In this document: one piece after another, positions 26,755 to 36,217 of the stretch
Numbering within the stretch: position 1 is the stretch's first letter
How the letters are laid out: every line of letters starts with the position of its first letter
DNA from: Firmicutes bacterium TM09-10
GTDB lineage: Bacteria; Bacillota; Clostridia; Lachnospirales; Lachnospiraceae
Length of the DNA stretch: 64,000 nucleotides
Assembly (NCBI GenBank): GCA_003481005.1
Contig: QUKC01000017.1
Span: 10,829 to 74,828, forward strand
Direction: 5' to 3'
The notes under the pieces: model-generated
What the model saw: the letters and a program-made list of their open reading frames with translations, nothing else
Databases searched by the model: none
What the model was told of the DNA's origin: nothing
Made by a program: the position numbers and the translations under genes

Positions 26755-27774
26755 ATGAAAACAGGGAACGTAACGGGAAACGTTTATAAACGCAGCGTTC
26801 ATCGAAAAATAGAAACAAACGGCATAGGGGTGAAAGGCGCAGAGTATGGGGAAGGCTGCGCCTTTCTCACGTCTGAGAATGTGGATAAAGCGCCGGAAAA
26901 AGCGAAGCAGCTGTGGATTACGGCGCAGAGTCTGTCTGTCTGGTCCGGAGCAGAGGGAGCCAAACTTTGCGTTTATGAGGCAGTAAACCGCGCAGCAGCG
27001 ACAGCAGTGGGAAAAGGAGAAGCAAAGGTGCGCATGGTGTCCATGCAGCTGATGCTTCCGGCAGACTGTCAAGAGCAGGAGCTGCAGAAGATGACTGCCG
27101 CAGCGCAGGAAGCAGCGCAGAAACTGCAGGTTACGCTCGCGGATGTGAAAGTGCATGTGTCCGGTGCAGTCATTGCGCCTGTTGCGACAGCAGAGGCGCT
27201 TGCAGAAGTGTGGACTGCGCCTGCAGGCGCTGCGCTGTCGGCGCGCGCCGGTCAGCAGATTGTAATGACGAAATGGGCGGGACTGGCAGGAACTGTCCGC
27301 CTGGAAAAAACATACCGGGAAGCCCTTTTGAAGCGCTATCCTGCGCAGCTTCTGGACGACGTAGCACAGCTGGAGCAGCACTTTTCGATTTTACCGGAGG
27401 CTGCAGTCGCCGGTAAGTCCGGCGTCGGACTTGCCTGTGCAGTATCGGAAGGCGGTGTATTCCATGCACTCTGGACACTGGCAGAGCAGGCCGGGACCGG
27501 ACTGGAGGTATCTTTAAAGAAGATTCCCATCCGACAGGAAACAGTAGAAATCTGTAATGAGCTGGACATCAATCCCTATGAGCTGTCCGGAAACGGCAGT
27601 CTGCTGTTTGTGACCGATCAGGGCGAGATGCTGGCAGAGCAGCTGCAGCAGCAGAAAATCCCGGCGGCGGTGATCGGATTTTTGTCGGCGGACAACGATC
27701 GCGTGATTGTCAACGGAGAGGAACGAAGATTTTTAGAACCGGCGAATACGGATGCGATTTATCGGATGGAGTAG
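26755..27774 (+). CDS. PurM/HypE-like (AIR synthase-related) protein
   Basis: A 339-aa protein resembling the hydrogenase-maturation HypE and AIR synthase superfamily. The C-terminal half matches the AIR-synthase-related C domain: GVGLACAVSEGGVFHALWTL, IRQETVEICNELDINPYELS, NGSLLFVTDQGEMLAEQL. The N-terminal ATP-binding half is divergent and lacks the usual glycine-rich and Asp-rich metal motifs that I would expect. GGAGA precedes the ATG. Nearby Lrp regulator and aminotransferase genes suggest an operon, but no hydrogenase genes are present, so a HypE role is unlikely. Confidence 0.8.
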   Translation: MKTGNVTGNVYKRSVHRKIETNGIGVKGAEYGEGCAFLTSENVDKAPEKAKQLWITAQSLSVWSGAEGAKLCVYEAVNRAAATAVGKGEAKVRMVSMQLMLPADCQEQELQKMTAAAQEAAQKLQVTLADVKVHVSGAVIAPVATAEALAEVWTAPAGAALSARAGQQIVMTKWAGLAGTVRLEKTYREALLKRYPAQLLDDVAQLEQHFSILPEAAVAGKSGVGLACAVSEGGVFHALWTLAEQAGTGLEVSLKKIPIRQETVEICNELDINPYELSGNGSLLFVTDQGEMLAEQLQQQKIPAAVIGFLSADNDRVIVNGEERRFLEPANTDAIYRME

Positions 27775-27815
27775 TAGAACAGTTGCCGGATACCCGGCAG
27801 GAACGGAAGAAAAAA

Positions 27816-28298
27816 ATGAGAGAAGAATTATTAAAAATTATTGAGAAAAACAGCCGGATCGATTTAAAAGAGCTGGCAGTCATCCTCGGCGTAGAGGAAA
27901 TTGACGTGGTAAACGAAATGGCAGCGATGGAAGCAGAGGGCATTATCTGCGGCTATCATACACTGATTGATTGGGAAAAAACAAGCATCGAAAAGGTTTC
28001 CGCGCTGATTGAGGTTCGCGTAACACCCCAGCGCGGTCAGGGCTTTGACAGCATCGCGGAGCGGATTTACAAATACCCGGAGGTGCATGCAGTGTACCTG
28101 ATTTCCGGCGGCTTCGATCTGCTCGTAACACTGGAGGGGAAATCCCTGAAAGAGGTTTCTGCGTTTGTTTCGGATAAGCTTTCCACGCTGGACAGTATTT
28201 TGAGCACAGCGACCCATTTTATCCTGAAAAAGTATAAGGATCACGGAACGATCCTGACCCGCAAATACGAGGACCAGAGGGAGATGATTACGCCATGA
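27816..28298 (+). CDS. Lrp/AsnC-family regulator
   Basis: A 160-aa regulator: N-terminal winged helix-turn-helix (LKELAVILGVEEIDVVNEMA, MEAEGIICGYHTLIDW) and C-terminal RAM ligand-binding domain (SALIEVRVTPQRGQGFDSIA, AVYLISGGFDLLVTLEG). The ATG at 27816 is preferred over an upstream in-frame start. Its stop overlaps the next start as ATGA, so it is coupled to the aminotransferase, a common pairing in which the regulator responds to an amino acid handled by the enzyme. Confidence 0.93.
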   Translation: MREELLKIIEKNSRIDLKELAVILGVEEIDVVNEMAAMEAEGIICGYHTLIDWEKTSIEKVSALIEVRVTPQRGQGFDSIAERIYKYPEVHAVYLISGGFDLLVTLEGKSLKEVSAFVSDKLSTLDSILSTATHFILKKYKDHGTILTRKYEDQREMITP

Positions 28299-29467
28299 GA
28301 AATCCCCTTTCTGATACAATCGTTACGATTAAACCGTCCGGAATCCGGAAATTTTTCGATATCGTCAGCGAAATGGAGGATGCGATTTCTCTGGGTGTTG
28401 GCGAGCCGGACTTCGATACTCCCTGGCACATCCGCGACGAGGGCATTTATTCTCTGGAAAAGGGACGTACCTTTTACACCTCCAATGCCGGCTTGAAGCA
28501 GCTGCGGGAGGAAATTGCGCATTATTTGAGACGCCGCTATCAGGTGTCCTATGATCCGCTGCATGAAATCATGATTACAGTCGGCGGCTCCGAGGCCATC
28601 GATATTGCACTGCGTGCGATGGTAAATCCGGGAGACGAGGTGCTGATTCCGCAGCCGTCCTATGTTTCCTATGAGCCGTGCGCCGTGCTTGCAGGTGCGA
28701 AGCCGGTCATCATCCCGTTGAAAGCGGAAAACGAGTTCCGCCTGACGGCACAGGAGCTTCTGGATGCAATCACGGAAAAGACGAAAATTCTGATTTTACC
28801 CTATCCGAACAATCCGACCGGTGCGATCATGGAACGGGAAGATCTGGAAGCGATCGCAAAGATCGTGGAAGAAAAAGATCTGTTTGTGATATCGGATGAA
28901 ATTTACAGTGAGCTGACCTATAAAGGCAATCCGGTTTCCATCACACAGATTCCGGGGATGCGGGAGCGGACGGTTCTGATCAACGGATTTTCCAAGGCAT
29001 ATGCAATGACCGGCTGGCGTCTGGGCTATGCCTGCGGACCGGAAGTGATTTTAAAACAGATGCTCAAAATCCATCAGTTTGCGATCATGTGTGCTCCTAC
29101 GACGAGCCAGTATGCGGCGGTAGAGGCGCTGAAAAACGGCGATGACGATGTAGCGGAAATGCGCGAACAGTACAATCAGCGCAGACGCTATCTGCTGCAT
29201 GCCTTTGCAGAAATGGGGCTGCCCTGCTTCGAGCCTTACGGCGCGTTTTATGTGTTCCCCTGTATCAGGGAATTCGGCATGACCAGCGATGAGTTTGCGA
29301 CGCGTTTTCTGCAGGAAGAAAAGGTTGCAGTCGTGCCGGGCACGGCGTTTGGGGACAGCGGCGAGGGCTACATCCGTATTTCCTACGCTTATTCCCTGGA
29401 AAATCTGAAAGTTGCGATCGGACGGCTGTCGCATTTTGTAAAAAAACTGAAAGCGGAAAAGGAATGA
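28295..29467 (+). CDS. PLP-dependent class I/II aminotransferase
   Basis: A 390-aa fold-type I aminotransferase. Conserved features are SLGVGEPDFDTPWHIRDEG, YTSNAGLKQLREEIAHYL, TVGGSEAIDIALRAMV, LPYPNNPTGAIMERE, SDEIYSELTY, and the PLP lysine in NGFSKAYAMTGWRLGYA. It resembles the aspartate/aromatic (PatA-type) group, but substrate cannot be assigned from sequence alone. Overlaps the Lrp gene by four bases and is eight bases before trmL. Confidence 0.94.
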   Translation: MRNPLSDTIVTIKPSGIRKFFDIVSEMEDAISLGVGEPDFDTPWHIRDEGIYSLEKGRTFYTSNAGLKQLREEIAHYLRRRYQVSYDPLHEIMITVGGSEAIDIALRAMVNPGDEVLIPQPSYVSYEPCAVLAGAKPVIIPLKAENEFRLTAQELLDAITEKTKILILPYPNNPTGAIMEREDLEAIAKIVEEKDLFVISDEIYSELTYKGNPVSITQIPGMRERTVLINGFSKAYAMTGWRLGYACGPEVILKQMLKIHQFAIMCAPTTSQYAAVEALKNGDDDVAEMREQYNQRRRYLLHAFAEMGLPCFEPYGAFYVFPCIREFGMTSDEFATRFLQEEKVAVVPGTAFGDSGEGYIRISYAYSLENLKVAIGRLSHFVKKLKAEKE

Positions 29468-29474
29468 TAAAGAT

Positions 29475-29996
29475 ATGTTAAACATCGTATTGCATCAGCC
29501 GGAAATCCCGGCGAATACGGGAAATATCGGAAGAACCTGCGTCGCGACCGGGACGGTTCTGCATCTGATTGAGCCGCTGGGCTTTTCTTTGAGTGAAAAA
29601 CAGTTAAAGCGCGCAGGTATGGATTACTGGAATCTGCTGGATGTGCGCCGCTACATCAATTTTGCGGACTTTCTGGAAAAAAATCCGACGCTTGTAAGCG
29701 GCGAGCCGGATGCGCCGAAGATCTGGATGGCGACGACGAAAGCGCATCAGGTTTACAGCGATGTAAAGATCGGACCGGACGATTATATTATGTTCGGCAA
29801 GGAGAGTGCCGGAATTCCGGAGGAAATCCTTGTGGAGTATGAAAAGAGCTGTATCCGCATTCCGATGGGACAGGATATCCGTTCCCTGAACCTGTCAAAC
29901 TCCGTGGCCATCGTTTTGTATGAAGCGCTGCGCCAGAATCATTTTGCTGGGTTACAGGAAAGCGGAGAGCTGCATCGGCTGCACTGGAAAGCGTAG
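29475..29996 (+). CDS. trmL: tRNA (cytidine/uridine-34-2'-O)-methyltransferase
   Basis: A 173-aa SPOUT methyltransferase that methylates the wobble ribose in tRNA-Leu anticodons. Motifs: LHQPEIPANTGNIGRTC at the start, MFGKESAGIPEEIL, and the knot motif IRIPMGQDIRSLNLSNSVAI binding S-adenosylmethionine. The length is only slightly above the usual ~155-160. It ends an operon with the Lrp regulator and aminotransferase; the stop codon lies in a hairpin. Confidence 0.96.
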   Translation: MLNIVLHQPEIPANTGNIGRTCVATGTVLHLIEPLGFSLSEKQLKRAGMDYWNLLDVRRYINFADFLEKNPTLVSGEPDAPKIWMATTKAHQVYSDVKIGPDDYIMFGKESAGIPEEILVEYEKSCIRIPMGQDIRSLNLSNSVAIVLYEALRQNHFAGLQESGELHRLHWKA

Positions 29997-30015
29997 GGCA
30001 TTCTACCCTACGCTT
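29989..30015. terminator. Hairpin shared by convergent genes
   Basis: GCGTAGGG (29991-29998) and CCCTACGC (30006-30013) pair perfectly, extended by A-T pairs. It spans the trmL stop and the kinase stop on the other strand, so it may stop transcription both ways; T runs are weak. Confidence 0.5.
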
Positions 30016-31426
30016 CGTTGTCCTGCACGGGCAGGGAGAAGATAAACTCGCTCCCGACGCCCTCGGTGCTGATGACGTTGATATTTTCGTTGTGGGCCTG
30101 GATAATTTCTTTTGTAATGGAAAGTCCCAGCCCGGTTCCCTTTTTATCTTTGCCACGGGAAAGGTCGGTTTTGTAGAAACGGTCGAAGATCAGCCGCAGG
30201 CTGTCCTTCGGGATTCCGATACCACTGTCCTTGACGGAGATAAAAACCTTTCCGTGCTTTTCATTGGTCTCGATGCGAATCGCAGAGTCAGGGTGGGAAA
30301 ATTTAATCGCGTTGTCGAGCAGGTTGTATAAGACCTGCTCGATTTTGCTTTTGTCGGCGAGAACGGGCATACGGTCGCCGGTTAAAAGCAGCTCGATGCC
30401 GATATGCTTCTGCTGGCAGGTTCCTTCGAAGGAAGCAGCGGTAGAGCGAATGACCGAATTTAAATCGAAAACAGATTTTTCCAGAATCATGCCCTTCATA
30501 TTCAGGTTGTTTAAGGTCAGCAGGCTGTTGGTCAGCTTTGTCAGGCGTTCCGTTTCGTTTAAGACGATGCCAAGATATTTTTCGTGAAGCTCTGGTGGGA
30601 TCGTTCCATCCAGCATCGCCTCCAGATACCCTTTGATTGAAGTCAGCGGAGAGCGGAAGTCGTGAGAAACGTTGGCGATGAATTTTTTCTGGTTATCCTC
30701 GGCGCGTGCGATCTCACTTGCCATGAGAGACAGGGAGGCAGCCAGATAACCGATCTCATCCTCACTGTCTACCTGAAATTCATAATGCAGATTGCCTGCC
30801 GCGTACTGCTCGGTGGCTGCCGTGATCTTGCGCAGCGGCAGATAGACCATTTCTGTAAAGAAAATCAGAATGATCAGCGACAGGAGGAAAAAAATCACGA
30901 GCATAATATAGGAAATATTCAGCAGGCTTTCGCTGGAAGCCCGAATATTTGCCATGGGGATATGGATGACAACATAGCCCTGCACTTTAAAATTGGAAGT
31001 GATGGGCGCAAATACACTGAGCATTTCCTCCTGGAAGCAGCCGAAAAAGTCACCAACCGTATAAAAGGAACCGGCGGTGATGGTCGAGTCAAAATTTTCC
31101 ACGCGAGACTCATGCTCCACATCCAGCGGTGTTTCAGTTGTCATGATAATACGTCCGGATGGATTAATGATCCAGATTTGGGAGGACAGGTAGGTGCTGA
31201 GTGCATCCAGCTGTTTTTTGACCTCCTCGAGGGAAACATTGCTGCTGTATAAGTCGGAAGCGTAGGTATTTGCGATCAGAGTAGCTTCTTTATAAAGGGA
31301 GTCCGCCTTTTCCCGTTTCAGATGCTCCAGCGTCATACTGGAAACGAACGTTGCTACGACTAAAAATCCGAAAAATCCGAAGATCAGGTAGCCGAGTACA
31401 AATTTCAGATACAGGGTTTTGCGCAT
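30008..31426 (-). CDS. Sensor histidine kinase, HAMP type
   Basis: A 472-aa membrane kinase: a first helix at residues ~8-30, an extracellular sensor region (~30-165), a second helix (~168-190), then HAMP, then HisKA with phospho-acceptor His in FIANVSHDFRSPLTSIKGYL, and HATPase with N-box LYNLLDNAIKF, G1 VKDSGIGIP, F-box IFDRFYK and G2 GTGLGLSI. It is one base from the response regulator's end, so they are cognate. The extracellular signal is unknown. Confidence 0.95.
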   Translation of the reverse strand: MRKTLYLKFVLGYLIFGFFGFLVVATFVSSMTLEHLKREKADSLYKEATLIANTYASDLYSSNVSLEEVKKQLDALSTYLSSQIWIINPSGRIIMTTETPLDVEHESRVENFDSTITAGSFYTVGDFFGCFQEEMLSVFAPITSNFKVQGYVVIHIPMANIRASSESLLNISYIMLVIFFLLSLIILIFFTEMVYLPLRKITAATEQYAAGNLHYEFQVDSEDEIGYLAASLSLMASEIARAEDNQKKFIANVSHDFRSPLTSIKGYLEAMLDGTIPPELHEKYLGIVLNETERLTKLTNSLLTLNNLNMKGMILEKSVFDLNSVIRSTAASFEGTCQQKHIGIELLLTGDRMPVLADKSKIEQVLYNLLDNAIKFSHPDSAIRIETNEKHGKVFISVKDSGIGIPKDSLRLIFDRFYKTDLSRGKDKKGTGLGLSITKEIIQAHNENINVISTEGVGSEFIFSLPVQDNEA

Positions 31427-31427
31427 G

Positions 31428-32126
31428 TCATCTTACCTCGAATTTGTAGCCGATTCCCCAGATCGTGGCGATTTTCCAGTTTGCATGATCCTTGATCTTT
31501 TCGCGCAGACGCTTGATGTGTACGTCTACCGTGCGGGTGTCGCCAATATATTCATAGCCCCAGATCTGATCCAGAAGCTGTTCTCTGGAAAAAACGTGGT
31601 TGGGCGAAGCTGCCAGAAAATAGAGAAGCTCCAGCTCCTTTGGCGGCATATCGACATTTTTTCCCATATACATAACGGAATAATTGGTTTTATTGATGGT
31701 CAGATCGGGATATTCGACACATTCCACAGCAGGCTTTGCCGGAACGGCAGCAGCTGGCTTGTAGCGGCGCAGCACCGCCTTGACTCTTGCGACAAGCTCC
31801 TTGGAGTCGAAGGGCTTTTCCATGTAATCATCTGCACCAAGCTCCAGGCCGAGCACCTTGTCAAAAATTTCGCCTTTGGCGGACAGCATGATGATGGGAA
31901 CAGAGGAACTGCTGCGGACTTCACGGCAGACCTGATAGCCGTCGATGCCGGGAAGCATCAGATCGAGCAGAATCAGGTTCGGCGCGAAGGTATCCACAGC
32001 GCGGAGGGCGGATTCCCCGTCCTCCACGATCATCGTATCAAAGCATTCCTTGGTCAGGTACAGCGAAATGAGTTCGGCGATATTGGCATCGTCGTCAACA
32101 ATCAGAATTTTCTGTTTATTTACCAT
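31428..32126 (-). CDS. OmpR/PhoB-family response regulator
   Basis: A 232-aa regulator: receiver domain with acidic pocket ILIVDDDANIAEL, phosphorylated Asp in LILLDLMLPGIDGYQV and Lys in DYMEKPFDSKELV; C-terminal winged helix with LELLYFLAASPNHVFSREQL and TRTVDVHIKRLREKI. The start at 32126 has GAGGTG upstream. It lies 55 bases after mutS2 on the same strand, so the three genes may be co-transcribed. Confidence 0.95.
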   Translation of the reverse strand: MVNKQKILIVDDDANIAELISLYLTKECFDTMIVEDGESALRAVDTFAPNLILLDLMLPGIDGYQVCREVRSSSSVPIIMLSAKGEIFDKVLGLELGADDYMEKPFDSKELVARVKAVLRRYKPAAAVPAKPAVECVEYPDLTINKTNYSVMYMGKNVDMPPKELELLYFLAASPNHVFSREQLLDQIWGYEYIGDTRTVDVHIKRLREKIKDHANWKIATIWGIGYKFEVR

Positions 32127-32181
32127 AATGCACCTCGTTATTTGTTTTTGCAAAGGCGGCAGAGGGTTGCTGCCCTGCGGA

Positions 32182-34560
32182 TCATTTTTTAAATTCTACA
32201 ATCGTTACACCGGCATCGCCTTCGCCGTATTCGCCCTGTCGGAAGGATTTGACATATTTGATACGCTTTAAATGCTGCTGGATGGCCTTGCGCAGGGCAC
32301 CGGTACCCTTGCCGTGTACGACGCGGACGTTTTCCAGATGTGCCAGATAAGCGTCGTCCAGATATTTATCGAGGGCGGCGAGGGCCTCGTCTACCGTTTT
32401 GCCCAGCAGATTGATCTCAGGGGAAACGGAGAAGGACTTGGACATCCGGAGCTTGCCGGTATTTGTTTTGGACATCGTAGGCGTGGTAATCGTCGTTTCC
32501 TCGATGCGGACAAGGTCTTTTATGTTCGTGGAGGTGCGCATGATGCCGCACTGCACGAAGAGGTTGCCCTTTGCATCCGGCAGGCTGCTGACCGTACCCT
32601 TGAGCCCCATGGAAACAATGCGCACGGCATCGCCTTTTTTGAGCTGTTCGGGCTTTAATGCCGGAGCTTTGGGCTTGTCCTTTGCAGCGACGGAAAGCTT
32701 GCTGTTTTTGTCGTCGATGTTGCTGCGCAGCTTCTGACGCGCCTGTTCCAGATCCTTCATGGAAGCGCCGGGACCGGCTTTCTGGAAAATGCGGATCGTT
32801 TCGTCTGCGGTGTCCTTTGCTTCACGCAGAATATCCCGCGCTTTTTCATTCGCTTCGCGCAGGATACGGTCCCGCGTCTGGTCGATTTTGTCGTTTTTCT
32901 CCTGCAGCTTATGCCGGAGGGCTTCGATTTCTTTTTTGTAATCTTCGATTTCGCGGCGTTCTTTTTCAATTGTAACGCGGCTCTTTTCCAGATCGGAAAT
33001 AACGTCTTCAAAGCTGACGTCCTGTTCGTCGATCTGCTCCTTGGCGGCTTCGATGATTTCGTCGGAAAGACCGAGCTTTTTGGAAATTGCAAAGGCGTTA
33101 CTTTTTCCGGGAATGCCGATCAGCAGCCGGTAGGTAGGGCGCAGCGTTTCCACATCGAATTCACAGCAGGCGTTTTCAACAAAGTTCGTGGAAAGGGCGT
33201 AGATTTTCAGCTCGCTGTAATGTGTGGTCGCCATTGTGCGGATGCCGCGGTCATGCAGATAGTTCAAAATTGCAATCGCCAGCGCCGCACCCTCAGTCGG
33301 GTCAGTCCCGGCCCCCAGCTCGTCGAACAGGCACAGGGAATCTGTATCTGCTTTTGCCAGGATGGAGACGATGGAGGTCATGTGGGAGGAAAAGGTACTC
33401 AAGCTCTGCTCAATGCTCTGTTCGTCACCGATATCTGCGAAAACCTCTGTAAAAACGGACAGCTGCGAGCGGTCCAGGGCAGGAATGTGCAGACCTGCCT
33501 GCCCCATCAGCGTGAACAGTCCGACGGTTTTTAAACATACGGTTTTACCGCCGGTGTTGGGACCGGTGATGACGAGAAGGTCGAAATTTTTGCCAAGCTC
33601 GACGTCGATCGGAACGACTTTTTTGCGGTCAAGCAACGGATGTCGTCCCTGACGGATACGAACGATATGCTCATCGTTGAAAAGCGGACGGGAAGCATTT
33701 TGATCCATGGCAAGGGAAGCCTTTGCAAAGATGAAATCGAGCTGTGTCATAATCCGCTGGTTTTCTGCGATCTCAAGGGTGTGTGCACCTGCCTCGGCGC
33801 TCAAATTCGCCAGAATAACGGCGATTTCCTTTTGCTCCTCGATTTCCAGCTCACGCAGCTGATTGTTTAAGCTGACAACGGCTGCGGGCTCGATGAAAAA
33901 GGTGGAGCCGGTGGAGGACTGGTCGTGCACCATGCCGGGCACCTGACCTTTATATTCCGCCTTGACGGGGATACAGTAGCGCCCGTCGCGGGTGGTAATC
34001 ACGGCATCCTGCAGATAGTTTCTGACGGAACCGTTTACCATGCTGTTTAACTGGTTGTGAATCTTTTCCCCGGTTAATACCATGCTCCGCCGGATTTTTT
34101 TGAGGGCAGGGCTGGCGTCGTCCGCGATTTCGTCCACATCGATGATGCAGCGGCGAATTTCTTTGGAAAGGGGTGCGAGGGGTTCGAGACAGTGAAAATA
34201 TTCTGTCAGGGAATCCTGCTGTTCTTCGTCCTTGTCAGAGCGTCCGAAGTTTTTGACACGGGCGGTGTTTTCCAAAAGACCGGCGATGCGCAGCAGCTCC
34301 TCAGAGGAGAGGGTGCTGCCGATTTCCAGGGAGCGCAGGCACATGCCGAGGGGCTTATTGCTGCCGAAATTCAGGCTGCCCTTCTGGAAAATCCGGGTCA
34401 GGGCATCTGCAGTTTCGGTCTGAGCCTGTTCGATCTGCGCAAGATCGATCATGGGCACGAGATCCCGGCAAAGCTGTCGTCCAGGATCCGAGGTTGCTTT
34501 TTGTTCCAGCATATGAATGACTTTATCATATTCCAATACGCGTAAAACTTTCGCGTTCAT
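32182..34560 (-). CDS. mutS2: Endonuclease MutS2
   Basis: A 792-aa ATPase/nuclease. Walker A is GPNTGGKTVCLKTVGL, followed by DIGDEQSIEQSLSTFSSHMT and LFDELGAGTDPTEGAAL; a coiled coil covers about 510-640 (YKKEIEALRHKLQEKNDKI). The C-terminal Smr nuclease domain has INLLGKTVDEALAALDKYL and RVVHGKGTGALRKAI. Full length for the family (about 780-790). In Bacillus it acts on stalled or collided ribosomes; in Helicobacter it suppresses recombination. AAAGGA precedes the ATG. Confidence 0.97.
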   Translation of the reverse strand: MNAKVLRVLEYDKVIHMLEQKATSDPGRQLCRDLVPMIDLAQIEQAQTETADALTRIFQKGSLNFGSNKPLGMCLRSLEIGSTLSSEELLRIAGLLENTARVKNFGRSDKDEEQQDSLTEYFHCLEPLAPLSKEIRRCIIDVDEIADDASPALKKIRRSMVLTGEKIHNQLNSMVNGSVRNYLQDAVITTRDGRYCIPVKAEYKGQVPGMVHDQSSTGSTFFIEPAAVVSLNNQLRELEIEEQKEIAVILANLSAEAGAHTLEIAENQRIMTQLDFIFAKASLAMDQNASRPLFNDEHIVRIRQGRHPLLDRKKVVPIDVELGKNFDLLVITGPNTGGKTVCLKTVGLFTLMGQAGLHIPALDRSQLSVFTEVFADIGDEQSIEQSLSTFSSHMTSIVSILAKADTDSLCLFDELGAGTDPTEGAALAIAILNYLHDRGIRTMATTHYSELKIYALSTNFVENACCEFDVETLRPTYRLLIGIPGKSNAFAISKKLGLSDEIIEAAKEQIDEQDVSFEDVISDLEKSRVTIEKERREIEDYKKEIEALRHKLQEKNDKIDQTRDRILREANEKARDILREAKDTADETIRIFQKAGPGASMKDLEQARQKLRSNIDDKNSKLSVAAKDKPKAPALKPEQLKKGDAVRIVSMGLKGTVSSLPDAKGNLFVQCGIMRTSTNIKDLVRIEETTITTPTMSKTNTGKLRMSKSFSVSPEINLLGKTVDEALAALDKYLDDAYLAHLENVRVVHGKGTGALRKAIQQHLKRIKYVKSFRQGEYGEGDAGVTIVEFKK

Positions 34561-34750
34561 AGTAGTTCCTTTCGTTTTTCAAAACACAGTGCCAAAAGGC
34601 ACCTATATTTGTTCCATAAAATGCTGCACAGCAGAATCATTACACAGGATTGATGCTGCTGTCTTGTGGTACAGGCGGCTACTCCTATCATACCATATAG
34701 AGAGAGAAACCGGGGAAAAATTTTGCGCCCGGAAAAAGTCTTTCCGGCAC

Positions 34751-34780
34751 TTGTGTGCAGGCGGGCAGATGAGGTATACT
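34751..34780 (+). promoter_or_regulatory. Possible promoter of the HtrA-like gene
   Basis: TATACT at 34775-34780 with TTGTGT at 34751-34756 (18-bp spacing, poor -35). The rest of 34561-34817 has only a small GTGCC/GGCAC hairpin near 34591. Confidence 0.35.
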
Positions 34781-34817
34781 GAAAAGTACCCAAACGGGCA
34801 GAAAGGAACCGATACTT

Positions 34818-36116
34818 ATGGAGGATAACAGACCGAATCAGGATCTGACGAATCAGGATATCGAGTTTATCAAAGAAAAGGTAAAAGAACGACCGCTGAA
34901 CCGCCGAAAACTGTTCAAAAAAACGTTGCTGACGGCGAGCATGGCAGCAATTTTCGGGCTGATCGCCTGTGTGACCTTCCTTGTGCTGGAACCGGTATTT
35001 TCCAATCTGCTGTACCCGGAGGAAGAGCCGCAGCAGGTGGAGCTGAAGGAAGAAAATATCGAGGACGAGATGCGCCCGGAGGATATGATTCTGGAAGAAG
35101 AGACGGAAACGGAGACAACGACAGAGCTGCAGACCGTTGTGGAAAAGGTTGCGCTGGAAATCGGGGATTATCAGAAGCTGTACCGGAATATGTATACGGT
35201 GGCGAAGACATTTGCAGATCATTCGATGGTAACCGTGACCGGTGTGGTGTCGGATGTGGACTGGTTTGATAACACGTATGAAAACCAGGGACAGACGGCA
35301 GGGCTGATCGTTGCGGACAACGGTAAGGAGCTGCTGATTCTTGTGGACGATGCAGCCATCAGTCAGGCGGAGGAACTGGAGGTTTCCTTTTACAGCGGAC
35401 GGAGTGTGTCCGCTTCGCTGAAGGGAAAGGATAAGGAAACGGGACTCGCTATTTTGAGTGTGGCGCTGGAGGATATTTCGGATGATATCCGGAAAAATGT
35501 CGGACCGGCAACGATGGGCAGCTCCGGCAGTAATGTACAGGCCGTGCCGGTGATTGCAATCGGCCGTCCGAAGGGTTCGGAAACGATAATTTTCGGAATG
35601 GTAACTTCTGTGGATTATTATCAAAATCTTACGGATCATAATGTCCGCCTGTTAAAGACAGATATGACGGGGCTGCAGGGAACCGGAGGCGTTTTAATCA
35701 ATCTTTCCGGAAAGGTACTCGGCATCGTGCACGCCGGGGAAGCGGAGAGTTCCGATGTGCTCAGCGCATATGGTATTTCCGATCTGCTGACGACGGTGGG
35801 CAAGCTGTCGAATGGTCAGAAAATCGCCCACATGGGCATTACCGGGACGGATGTACCGGATGAAATCCATCTGGAAAAGCATGTGCCGGTGGGTGCATAT
35901 GTGACGGGAATTATAATGGATTCTCCCGCGATGAAAGCGGGAATCCAGAGCGGTGACGTAATTGTTGGCATGAAAGGAGAAGAGATCACTTCGTTTGCAG
36001 ACTATCATGCGGCGCTTCTTTCCTGTGAGCCGGACACGACGGTGACAGTCACTGTGATGCGGCAGGGACAGGAAGAATATCAGGAAATGGAGATTGAGGT
36101 GCTTTTGCAGGAGTAA
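34818..36116 (+). CDS. HtrA/DegP-like membrane protein with PDZ domain, catalytic triad apparently lost
   Basis: A 432-aa protein: cytoplasmic N-terminus, one membrane helix (~34-56), an acidic linker (EEETETETTTE), a trypsin-like domain (~125-320) and a PDZ domain (~335-430; VPVGAYVTGIIMDSPAMKAG, IQSGDVIVGMKGEEI). At the positions of the HtrA triad, His of TN-HV is replaced in LLILVDDAAIS, Asp of DLA is replaced in KETGLAILSV, and Ser of GNSGG is Thr in LQGTGGVLIN. It is probably a non-proteolytic scaffold or sensor. GAAAGGA precedes the ATG. Confidence 0.85.
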   Translation: MEDNRPNQDLTNQDIEFIKEKVKERPLNRRKLFKKTLLTASMAAIFGLIACVTFLVLEPVFSNLLYPEEEPQQVELKEENIEDEMRPEDMILEEETETETTTELQTVVEKVALEIGDYQKLYRNMYTVAKTFADHSMVTVTGVVSDVDWFDNTYENQGQTAGLIVADNGKELLILVDDAAISQAEELEVSFYSGRSVSASLKGKDKETGLAILSVALEDISDDIRKNVGPATMGSSGSNVQAVPVIAIGRPKGSETIIFGMVTSVDYYQNLTDHNVRLLKTDMTGLQGTGGVLINLSGKVLGIVHAGEAESSDVLSAYGISDLLTTVGKLSNGQKIAHMGITGTDVPDEIHLEKHVPVGAYVTGIIMDSPAMKAGIQSGDVIVGMKGEEITSFADYHAALLSCEPDTTVTVTVMRQGQEEYQEMEIEVLLQE

Positions 36117-36217
36117 GGCGTAGAGGATAGCGAAAGGCTTTTGATGCAGCACTGCCGTTTTCGGTTTTGCGCAGCATTGTCAACAGAATAGAGAATTTTG
36201 GAAAAGAGGAAAAGAAA

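Noticed and set aside
24940..27381. Long open frame on the minus strand (about 800 codons)
   Set aside because: It lies entirely opposite the 33-aa peptide, VanW and PurM-like genes, is rich in Cys, Arg and His with no domain, and has no ribosome site; an artefact of codon bias.
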